NCBI GenBank assembly: GCA_027080445.1
Contig: JALWRY010000153.1
Span: 1-7,350 of the forward strand
Origin: Thiohalobacter sp.
Lineage (GTDB): Bacteria; Pseudomonadota; Gammaproteobacteria; DSM-19610
Direction of reading: 5' to 3'
Length of the DNA stretch: 7,350 nt
Below the pieces are notes generated by a model. The model had not been told where the DNA came from, did not search any database, and saw only the letters and a list, made by a program, of their open reading frames with translations. The translations under genes were made by a program, and so were the position numbers. This document shows, one piece after another, positions 1-5,958 of this stretch. Every line of letters begins with the position of its first letter. Position 1 is the first letter of the stretch.

Positions 1-1028
1 GTGTACTCGAATCCGGCTGGTACGTACTCGGGCGGCAGGTTGAGTTATTCGAGAATGAATTCGCGAGCTATTGTGGTACGAAGCAGTGTATCGGTGTCGC
101 CAATGGCCTGGATGCCCTGTTTCTGATCCTCAAGGGCTATGATATTGGAGAAGGGGATGAAGTTATTGTCCCGGCCCACACCTTTATCGCGACCTGGCTC
201 GCCGTCAGTCGAACCGGGGCGAAACCGGTGCCGGTGGATCTGCTTACGGATACCTGCAATATGGATCCCGGTTTGCTGGAAGCGGCAACCAGCGAAAGGA
301 CAAAAGCGATTGTTGCCGTGCATCTCTATGGGCAGTGTACGGATATGGACCCGGTTAATGCCCTGGCGGTGAAGTATGGCCTGAAGGTCATTGAGGACGC
401 CGCACAGGCGCACGGCGCACGTTACCGGACAAGGCGGGCAGGGTCGTTGGCCGATGCCGCGGCATTCAGTTTCTACCCCGCCAAGAATCTGGGGGCATTC
501 GGGGATGGCGGCGCCATCACGACAAATGATAGTGCCTTGTGTGAACGGCTAAGATACCTGCGCAACTACGGCTCCAGCAAAAAATATATCCATGATCACC
601 TGGGCTATAACTCGAGGCTGGATGAGTTGCAGGCGGCGGTGTTGAGAGTCAAGCTGGAAAAACTGGATGAATGGAACCAGCGACGGGACAGCCTGGCCCG
701 CTATTACCTGGAACAACTCGACATACCTGGCCTGGTATTGCCATCGGTGCCGGCGTGGGCGGAGCCTGTATGGCACCTGTTCGTTGTGCGGGCAAGGAAC
801 AGGGAGGTCATACGGAAGCAGCTTGAAGAGAAGGGTATCGAGACAATGATTCATTACCCGGTTCCACCTCACCGGACAAAGGCCTACCTTGACGACTATC
901 GAGATTGTGCGCTGGAAAACACGGAAGAGCTGGCAGACGAGATATTCAGTCTGCCAATAGGACCTCACATGAGTCACGCTGATGCCGACTATGTCGTGAA
1001 TCAGTTTTCGGGACTGGTATTGGCGTGA
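1..1028 (+). CDS. DegT/DnrJ/EryC1/StrS family sugar aminotransferase (FdtB/QdtB-like), 5'-truncated by window edge
   Basis: PLP-dependent transaminase that would put an amino group on a nucleotide-activated keto-sugar in the cytoplasm. The frame is open from base 3, with 341 residues visible; the family is usually about 365-375 long, so roughly 25-30 N-terminal residues lie outside the window. Seen: SGWYVLG near the left edge; the family motif EDAAQAHGA around visible residues 131-139, whose Asp (132) should contact the PLP ring; SFYPAKNLGAFGDGG with the Schiff-base lysine at visible residue 161 (codon 483-485); and GYNSRLDELQAAVLRVKL after it. The FIATWLAVSRTGAKPVPVD stretch is the style of FdtB/QdtB enzymes, which make dTDP-3-amino-3,6-dideoxyhexoses from the 3-keto sugar using glutamate. 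All catalytic positions look intact. Substrate is inferred from resemblance; a 4-aminating WecE or ArnB-like role is less likely but not excluded. Followed by a 131-nt gap with a possible terminator. Confidence 0.93.
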   Translation, partial: VLESGWYVLGRQVELFENEFASYCGTKQCIGVANGLDALFLILKGYDIGEGDEVIVPAHTFIATWLAVSRTGAKPVPVDLLTDTCNMDPGLLEAATSERTKAIVAVHLYGQCTDMDPVNALAVKYGLKVIEDAAQAHGARYRTRRAGSLADAAAFSFYPAKNLGAFGDGGAITTNDSALCERLRYLRNYGSSKKYIHDHLGYNSRLDELQAAVLRVKLEKLDEWNQRRDSLARYYLEQLDIPGLVLPSVPAWAEPVWHLFVVRARNREVIRKQLEEKGIETMIHYPVPPHRTKAYLDDYRDCALENTEELADEIFSLPIGPHMSHADADYVVNQFSGLVLA

Positions 1029-1088
1029 TTCCATATATTGAATATTTCAGCTCATTCCAGCACGGTTGTTTAATATGTATTTTTCCGC

Positions 1089-1116
1089 GGGCCAGGAAGA
1101 CTGCCCAGGTTTTTTT
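1089..1116 (+). terminator. Possible rho-independent terminator after the aminotransferase gene
   Basis: A GC-rich hairpin can form: GGGC at 1089-1092 pairs with GCCC at 1103-1106, and after one bulged C, AG (1094-1095) pairs with CT (1101-1102), leaving a 5-nt loop. Three nt later comes a run of seven T (1110-1116). The stem is short and bulged and the T-run is not immediately adjacent, so it may be a weak terminator or attenuator. It sits in the largest gap between the rightward genes and would partly uncouple the aminotransferase from the genes downstream. Confidence 0.4.
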
Positions 1117-1149
1117 ATAAGGTTTATTGGTGTGTTTTGACTGCAAGAC

Positions 1150-1153
1150 GGAG
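1150..1153 (+). promoter_or_regulatory. Ribosome binding site GGAG deciding the start of the beta-helix acyltransferase
   Basis: GGAG lies 6 nt before ATG 1160. The same frame is open further upstream and offers TTG 1127 and GTG 1130, which have only a weaker AAGG (1119-1122). The ATG with GGAG puts the first beta-strand and Gly-rich loop (LVIVGDGEFA) near residue 8, as usual for PglD/NeuD-like proteins. Confidence 0.65.
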
Positions 1154-1159
1154 TTCCTG

Positions 1160-1840
1160 ATGGGAAAAAATAACAAGCGACTGGTTATTGTTGGTGATGG
1201 TGAGTTTGCAGATATTGCTTATGAGTATTTTACGTATGATTCGCCTTATGAAATTGCCGGCTTTGCTGTTGAACGGGAGTATCTAAAACGTAATAGTGTT
1301 CATGGTCTTCCAGTGGTTGCGTTTGAGGATATCCAGGATCATTTCCCGCAAGAGAAATACATCTTGTATGTTGCAATAACCTACACTGGATTAAATGGCG
1401 TGCGTAAAAGGCTCTACCTGGAGGCAAAGGAGCAGGGCTATTCTTTCGCAAACTATATAAGCTCAAGAGCCTTTGTCTGGAGGACAGCAGAAATTGGCGA
1501 GAATGTTTTTATTTTCGAGAACAATGTTATTCAGCATGGATGCAGTATAGGTAATAATGTTGTCCTATGGAGTGGTAATCATATCGGGCACCAGACTGTT
1601 GTTCAGGATCATGTGTATATTTCATCGCATGTTGTAATTTCAGGGTATTGCAATATTGGCCAGCGGACTTTTATCGGCGTGAATGCAGCGTTTGCCGATG
1701 GGGTTGATGTGGGAGCAGACAGTTTCATTGGTATGGGTTGTGGTGTGGTCAAGAATCTTGATGGTGGATTTGTCTATACGGGCATGCCTGCTGTAGCTTC
1801 GAGGACGCCTGCAAAACGCTATATGCGAGCAAAGGACTAG
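1160..1840 (+). CDS. PglD/NeuD-like sugar O- or N-acyltransferase (left-handed beta-helix)
   Basis: Predicted cytoplasmic acetyl- or acyl-CoA-dependent transferase acting on a nucleotide-linked sugar. With the ATG at 1160 the protein is 226 aa, close to the usual 200-220. Residues 7-95 form the PglD_N Rossmann-like domain, starting with a beta-strand and glycine loop, LVIVGDGEFA, which in PglD binds the nucleotide-sugar. Residues about 100-210 are hexapeptide repeats (IGENVFI, IGNNVVL, IGQRTFI, VGADSFI). His144 in SGNHIGHQTVVQDHV lines up with the catalytic His125 of Campylobacter PglD. The end TGMPAVASRTPAKRY is the usual C-terminal cap. Its neighbour upstream is a sugar aminotransferase, so N-acylation of the amino sugar is plausible; O-acylation is equally compatible with the family. 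The gene is markedly AT-rich (18 G+C in the 60 nt 1501-1560). It ends 4 nt before the next start. Confidence 0.9.
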   Translation: MGKNNKRLVIVGDGEFADIAYEYFTYDSPYEIAGFAVEREYLKRNSVHGLPVVAFEDIQDHFPQEKYILYVAITYTGLNGVRKRLYLEAKEQGYSFANYISSRAFVWRTAEIGENVFIFENNVIQHGCSIGNNVVLWSGNHIGHQTVVQDHVYISSHVVISGYCNIGQRTFIGVNAAFADGVDVGADSFIGMGCGVVKNLDGGFVYTGMPAVASRTPAKRYMRAKD

Positions 1841-1844
1841 AAAG

Positions 1845-2771
1845 TTGGCCTGGAAGAAGAAGGGACTGATATTTTGCCCTGATGGCCGCTATTCATGGGC
1901 ATTGCATACAATGCTTACTCCGACACCAGTGCTCAGGGAGGACGGAATTATCCGCATATATGCAGGAATGCGGGATTCGGATGGTGTTAGTCGTATAGGC
2001 TATATTGACGTTCTCGCCAATAACCCTCTCAAGGTTGTGCGTGTGAGTAGCAGACCTGTGCTTGATATAGGGAGGCCGGGTATGTTTGACGACAACGGTA
2101 TGATTCTCGGTGATGTTCTTCGGGATGATGATGGTACTTGGCGGATGTACTACGTTGGATTCCAGTTGGGGGTGAAACATAAATTCTCAGCCTTCAGTGG
2201 ACTGGCAATCAGTACCGATAATGGCGAAACATTTGTACGTCTACAGGATTCGCCAATTATGGATCGTACGGAAAATGGTCTGTTTATAAGGGCCATTCAT
2301 TCAGTTTTGAAGGAAGACGGGGTATGGAAAATATGGTATTCGGTTGGATGTGGATGGCGGGTTATTAATAGCGTTCCCTACCCGGAATACTATATCAGGT
2401 ATACGGAGTCCGTGGATGGGGTTACTTTTCCGGATAGAGTAGGTGTTGAATGTGTTAATACTGCAGAGAACGAATACCGCATTGGGCGGCCCAGAGTGCG
2501 TAAACGCGATGATGGTGTCTATGAGATGCGTTACACCTTCGATACGCTGGATAAGAAGTATACAGCTGGATATGCAGAGTCGGTTGACGGTATAAAGTGG
2601 GATCGCATGGATGACAGGTCAGCCATAAGGTGCTCATCCTCTGGCTGGGATTCGGAGATGGCCTGCTATCCGTGCGTACTGAACCTGGGGGATAAGAAGT
2701 ATATGTTCTACTCCGGAAACAATATGGGTGAAACCGGTGTTGGCTTGGCTGAATGGGCCGAGGACGACTGA
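1845..2771 (+). CDS. Five-bladed beta-propeller protein, GH43/GH32-like (arabinanase/levansucrase superfamily), function unknown
   Basis: 308 aa, no signal peptide or membrane segment, so probably cytoplasmic. It begins with TTG: AAAGGA at 1831-1836 sits 8 nt upstream, and the N-terminus WKKKGLIFCPDG matches the start typical of such proteins in polysaccharide loci; the next ATG (Met23) would remove the first strand. Seen: blade-like repeats, including FDDNGMILGDVLRDDDGTWRM (80-101), WKIWYSVGCGW, and two similar segments, YTESVDGVTFPDR (187-199) and YAESVDGIKWDRM (243-255), each followed by a new blade; RIGRPRV (212-218) and a closing YMFYSGNN. This is the fold of GH43, GH32 and GH130-like proteins and of the propeller domain near plant GIPC sugar transferases. 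A hydrolase, phosphorylase or transferase activity cannot be assigned. The gene is 4 nt from the acyltransferase upstream and overlaps the next gene by 1 nt, so it is co-translated with both. Confidence 0.85.
   Translation: MAWKKKGLIFCPDGRYSWALHTMLTPTPVLREDGIIRIYAGMRDSDGVSRIGYIDVLANNPLKVVRVSSRPVLDIGRPGMFDDNGMILGDVLRDDDGTWRMYYVGFQLGVKHKFSAFSGLAISTDNGETFVRLQDSPIMDRTENGLFIRAIHSVLKEDGVWKIWYSVGCGWRVINSVPYPEYYIRYTESVDGVTFPDRVGVECVNTAENEYRIGRPRVRKRDDGVYEMRYTFDTLDKKYTAGYAESVDGIKWDRMDDRSAIRCSSSGWDSEMACYPCVLNLGDKKYMFYSGNNMGETGVGLAEWAEDD
2760..2764 (+). promoter_or_regulatory. Ribosome binding site GAGGA selecting ATG 2771 of the GNAT gene
   Basis: GAGGA lies inside the end of the propeller gene, 6 nt before ATG 2771. 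That ATG shares its A with the TGA stop of the propeller gene (2769-2771), a standard stop-start coupling. An earlier in-frame ATG at 2753 would add six residues and overlap by 19 nt, with no comparable Shine-Dalgarno sequence. Confidence 0.75.
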
Positions 2772-3742
2772 TGGCGGAATGTATGGATTTGATTATTGAG
2801 CCCCATACCGAAGATCATGATGATAGCTGGGATATGTTTTGTGAAAAGGCATATATGGCAACGTTTCTACATACTCGAAGGTTTCTTTCGTATCATGGGG
2901 ACCGCTTCACTGATCTCTCGCTACAGGTAACGATGGGGAAACAGATTCTGGGAATCTTCCCTGCTGCACTGGATCCTGTTGACCAGGGTTGTGTAGTCAG
3001 TCACCCCGGCATTACTTATGGTGGCCTTTTGCATGCGGGAAAGTTACGTGGAGAAAGCATGGTTGAAGCGCTGCACGCAGTGTGCTGCTTTTACCGGGAT
3101 AGCGGTTACGACAGGCTGGTTTATAAAACAGTCCCGCTGGTTTACCATCAGGCACCTTCAGGTGATGATTTGTATGGCCTGTTTAGGCTAGGGGCCCGCA
3201 GGTTTCGTTGTGATTTATCCTGTGCAATTGATCTTTCAAACCGCTTACCACCAAGTGGGCGACGTAAGCGGAGCCTGAATAAAGCCAGGAGGTCCGGTGT
3301 TGAAGTGCGAACTGCAGATCGTACTGAGATATCCGGGTTATGGCATGTGCTGGAAGAAAATCTTGGGCGTAAACATGATGTGCATCCTGTTCATTCCCTG
3401 GATGAGATCATAGGGCTTGCAAACCGTTTTCCGGGTAGTATTGAGTTTGTTATCGCTCTACTGGATGGGAATATCGAAGCCGGTGTGGTCCTGTTCAGAA
3501 CGCCAACGGCATTTCATGCCCAATATATCGCTGCAAGCAAGCTCGCTAATGCCAATTCGTTACTGGATGCTGTATTTGACGATTGTATCAACAGAGCTGT
3601 GGAAACAGGTGTGCGCTATTTTGATTTTGGTGTTAGTAACGAAGACCAGGGTAGAGTGTTGAATCGTGGTCTGTATGGTTTCAAGTCAGAGTTCGGCGGT
3701 GGCGGGATAGTTCATGAGTTTTATGAGATAACCCTGAACTGA
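2771..3742 (+). CDS. FemAB/GNAT-fold acyltransferase (Acetyltransf_6 type)
   Basis: 323 aa from ATG 2771. Proteins of this kind have two GNAT-like domains and transfer acyl or aminoacyl groups to amines; many lie in exopolysaccharide and O-antigen loci. Seen: an N-terminal half with FLHTRRFLSYHGDRF (32-46), in the style of the FemAB start, and VVSHPGITYGGLL (75-87); a basic stretch SGRRKRSLNKARRSG (162-176), the usual link between the halves; and a C-terminal half with EAGVVLFR (236-243), AQYIAAS (250-256), and RYFDFGVSNEDQGRVLNRG then LYGFKSEFGG (282-310), the most recognisable signature. No signal peptide or membrane helix. Translationally coupled to the propeller gene. The substrate is unknown: amino-group acylation of the aminated sugar is a reasonable inference, and would compete with or complement the beta-helix enzyme two genes upstream. 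A gap of 47 nt separates it from the glycosyltransferase. Confidence 0.83.
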   Translation: MAECMDLIIEPHTEDHDDSWDMFCEKAYMATFLHTRRFLSYHGDRFTDLSLQVTMGKQILGIFPAALDPVDQGCVVSHPGITYGGLLHAGKLRGESMVEALHAVCCFYRDSGYDRLVYKTVPLVYHQAPSGDDLYGLFRLGARRFRCDLSCAIDLSNRLPPSGRRKRSLNKARRSGVEVRTADRTEISGLWHVLEENLGRKHDVHPVHSLDEIIGLANRFPGSIEFVIALLDGNIEAGVVLFRTPTAFHAQYIAASKLANANSLLDAVFDDCINRAVETGVRYFDFGVSNEDQGRVLNRGLYGFKSEFGGGGIVHEFYEITLN

Positions 3743-3789
3743 TCAGAAATTGCCAGATAACAATCTTCAGGTAGTTGACCGGGTCACAT

Positions 3790-4695
3790 ATGAATACTCC
3801 CCAGCCGCTGATCAGCGTTTTGATCCCTTCCTATAACCACCAGAACTATATTCGGGCGACAGTCGAGAGTATCCGCAGCCAACCGTACCGGAATATTGAA
3901 ATCGTCGTTGTCGATGATTGTTCCACTGATGATTCGCGTAAGGTTCTGGAACAACTGTGCGGCGAACCGGGTGCGCCGATACGGCTGTATTTTAACGAGC
4001 AGAACCGGGGTGTGGTTCCTACAATAAATTCCGCGCTCAAGCGCGCGCAGGGTGACCTGGTCGTACTGTTTGCATCAGATGACCTGTTCTGTGCGAATCG
4101 TTTCGAAGCCCAGTTAGGCCAGTTTTCAGGAAACCCGGATCTGAAGATCGTGTATGCCAATGGAAGGGTGCTGAGAGATGGTGAAATGGGCGGGCAGTTG
4201 CATGATGCCAGGGTCTGGGAACTGCTGCGCAGGACACCGGATGAAATCCGGCAGTATCTGTATACTCACACCAGCCCCCTGTTTCTCCAAACGGCGCTGA
4301 TAAAGCGGTCACTGCTGTTGTCGGTTGGGGGGTTCGACGAAACTGCCCTTGCAGATGACTGGCTGATGAATGCAAAATTCTTTTCAAGCATGCGCAGTAA
4401 CCGTGAGTATGCGTATGTGGATCAGGATGTCGTACTCTATCGGCACCATGATGCCAATATACACAGGGATTTTACCCGTCAGAGTTCTCTCAAGCTGGAG
4501 TTCATCGAAAGATTTACACCCGGTGAGTTAAAGTCCGAGGGGTTTTCAAATATTCACTATGATCTTGCCAGGCTGGCGCTTAAAAATAACCTGAAGAAAA
4601 CCGCGCTGAAGCACTTTATTGCGTCGCAGCAGGCCCAATTCAGTATGAAACGGATGAAATTTATCAGCAAATATTTGCGCCGGGTATGTTCATGA
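3790..4695 (+). CDS. Family 2 (GT-A fold) glycosyltransferase
   Basis: Transfers a sugar from a nucleotide donor to a growing lipid-linked oligosaccharide at the inner face of the membrane. 301 aa from ATG 3790. Seen: the GT2 opening ISVLIPSYNHQNYIRATVESI (8-28); IEIVVVDDCSTDDS (36-49), nucleotide binding; NRGVVPTINSAL (72-83); the metal-binding DXD-equivalent ASDD (95-98); GGFDE (180-184) followed by ADDW (188-191), the place of the catalytic acid/base Asp in this family; and a basic C-terminal tail from about 263. There is no transmembrane helix, so it is a peripheral enzyme. The frame extends to TTG 3775, but ATG 3790 is preferred because it starts just ahead of the conserved ISVLIPSYN strand; both have weak ribosome sites (GGG at 3781-3783 for the ATG). 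Donor and linkage cannot be read from the sequence; a galactofuranosyl or rhamnosyl-type role is possible given glf next door. Confidence 0.92.
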   Translation: MNTPQPLISVLIPSYNHQNYIRATVESIRSQPYRNIEIVVVDDCSTDDSRKVLEQLCGEPGAPIRLYFNEQNRGVVPTINSALKRAQGDLVVLFASDDLFCANRFEAQLGQFSGNPDLKIVYANGRVLRDGEMGGQLHDARVWELLRRTPDEIRQYLYTHTSPLFLQTALIKRSLLLSVGGFDETALADDWLMNAKFFSSMRSNREYAYVDQDVVLYRHHDANIHRDFTRQSSLKLEFIERFTPGELKSEGFSNIHYDLARLALKNNLKKTALKHFIASQQAQFSMKRMKFISKYLRRVCS

Positions 4696-4756
4696 TCGCC
4701 CCCTGTCAGGATGTTGTATAGTGATCCGGGAACTGCTTCCAAAGAAAAAGTAGTAG

Positions 4757-4776
4757 GCTATGAAACGCTATGAAAC
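4757..4776 (+). repeat. Perfect 10-bp tandem duplication abutting the glf start codon
   Basis: The decamer GCTATGAAAC occurs twice, 4757-4766 and 4767-4776, ending exactly one base before the glf ATG at 4777. Each copy carries its own ATG (4760 and 4770), and both are out of frame with glf. The first opens a six-codon frame (MKRYET) whose TGA at 4778-4780 overlaps the glf ATG as ATGA. The AGG at 4755-4757 is 19-20 nt from the glf ATG, but would be 9 nt away if one copy were removed. Confidence 0.9.
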
Positions 4777-5949
4777 ATGAGTAATAACAGCACGCCCGCC
4801 CGGGTCGCCATAGCCGGCGCAGGCTTCTCCGGTGCAGTGATTGCGCACAAGCTTGCCCGGGCAGGCTTCCGTGTGGATGTTTTCGAAAAACGGGATCATA
4901 TCGGTGGTAACTGCTTTACCTACCGGGACAGTGAAACCCGTGTCATGGTGCACCAGTACGGGCCGCATATTTTTCATACCAACCGCGAGGATGTGTGGGC
5001 GTTCGTCAATGAACTTTCGGTGTTCAGGCCCTATATCAACCGGGTCAAGGCGGTTTCACAAAACCGCGTGTACTCCCTTCCGGTCAACCTGCATACCATC
5101 AACCAGCTCTACGATACCTGCCTGAATCCCGCAGAGGCAAAAGCCCTGATTGAGTCCGAGGCGGATCACACGATTACAGACCCTCAAACCTTCGAGGAGC
5201 AGGCGCTGCGTTTTGTCGGGCCACGGCTTTACAAGGCATTTCTGTACGGCTACACCAAAAAGCAATGGGGCTGTGAGCCGAGCGAGTTGCCGGCCAGTAT
5301 TCTCAAGCGCCTGCCGGTCCGTTTCAATTACGACGATAACTATTTCTCCCACCCCTTCCAGGGTATGCCGGAGGAAGGCTATACGCCCCTCTTCGAGGCC
5401 TTGCTAAGTCATCCTGATATCACTTTGCACCTGGGTGAAACCCTGCCGAAAGATCATCGGCAGTGTTATGCGCAGACGTTCTTCTCCGGTGCCCTGGACG
5501 CGTATTTCGACTATCAATGCGGCGATCTGGGCTACCGCTCATTGCGGTTCGAGATGGCCCGGGGCGAGGGTGATTACCAGGGCTGTGCCGTAATGAATTA
5601 CTGTGATTTTGATGTGCCTCATACCCGGGTCACGGAGCACAAGCATTTCGCGCCCTGGGAAACACACGAAAAGACGGTCACCTTCACGGAGTACAGTTTT
5701 GCCGCAGGACGTTCGGATACGCCTTTCTACCCGATCAGGCTGGCAGCCGACAAGCACAAGCTGGCGAAATACATGGAACTGGCCCGGCAGGCAGCCAAGG
5801 TCACCTTTGTGGGGCGTCTTGGCACCTACCGCTATCTCGATATGGATCAGACCATTCACGAGGCACTGCTGGCGGCGGACAAATTTATCGCCTGTCACAA
5901 GCTGGGGGAGGCTATGCCGGCCTTTGTGGTGTCGCCGCTGGGTGGGTAG
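4777..5949 (+). CDS. glf: UDP-galactopyranose mutase
   Basis: FAD-dependent cytoplasmic enzyme that interconverts UDP-galactopyranose and UDP-galactofuranose, using reduced flavin as a nucleophile; it provides the Galf donor for O-antigens, capsules and related glycans. 390 aa, slightly above the 367-384 of the Escherichia and Klebsiella enzymes. Seen: the dinucleotide-binding loop AIAGAGFSG (11-19) with FEKRDHIGGNC (36-46) for FAD; YGPHIFHT (61-68); the substrate pocket KKQWGCEPSELP (161-172); and RSLRFE, TRVTEHKHF, EYSF and GRLGTYRYLDMD (346-357). Counterparts of the Klebsiella/E. coli active-site residues W160, R174, Y185, R280, R343, Y349 and D351 are W164, R178, Y189, R284, R347, Y353 and D355, all at a constant shift of +4, so the enzyme should be active. 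The start is fixed: an in-frame TGA lies at 4771-4773 and no nearby alternative exists. There is no proper Shine-Dalgarno next to it (see the adjoining duplication). Confidence 0.98.
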   Translation: MSNNSTPARVAIAGAGFSGAVIAHKLARAGFRVDVFEKRDHIGGNCFTYRDSETRVMVHQYGPHIFHTNREDVWAFVNELSVFRPYINRVKAVSQNRVYSLPVNLHTINQLYDTCLNPAEAKALIESEADHTITDPQTFEEQALRFVGPRLYKAFLYGYTKKQWGCEPSELPASILKRLPVRFNYDDNYFSHPFQGMPEEGYTPLFEALLSHPDITLHLGETLPKDHRQCYAQTFFSGALDAYFDYQCGDLGYRSLRFEMARGEGDYQGCAVMNYCDFDVPHTRVTEHKHFAPWETHEKTVTFTEYSFAAGRSDTPFYPIRLAADKHKLAKYMELARQAAKVTFVGRLGTYRYLDMDQTIHEALLAADKFIACHKLGEAMPAFVVSPLGG

Positions 5950-5958
5950 GCCTGTTTC

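Noticed and set aside
3775..3795. A TTG start for the glycosyltransferase would give MTGSHM, and CATATG (an NdeI site) sits at the ATG, resembling an expression-vector junction.
   Set aside because: The flanking DNA is continuous natural sequence with no tag, promoter or vector backbone. The match is a coincidence, and ATG 3790 is the better start.
4037..4387. Open frame of 116 codons on the minus strand inside the glycosyltransferase gene.
   Set aside because: It lies opposite a clear GT2 protein with all motifs in place; its translation has no recognisable family features and an unusual composition rich in His, Pro and Arg.
4717..4722. TATAGT as a -10 box for a separate glf promoter.
   Set aside because: No acceptable -35 hexamer lies 16-18 nt upstream, so a promoter cannot be supported from the sequence.
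4760..4780. Six-codon frame MKRYET overlapping the glf start as a leader peptide gene.
   Set aside because: It arises from the 10-bp duplication, its nearest AGG is only 2 nt from its ATG, and nothing shows it is translated. It is kept only as part of the duplication finding.
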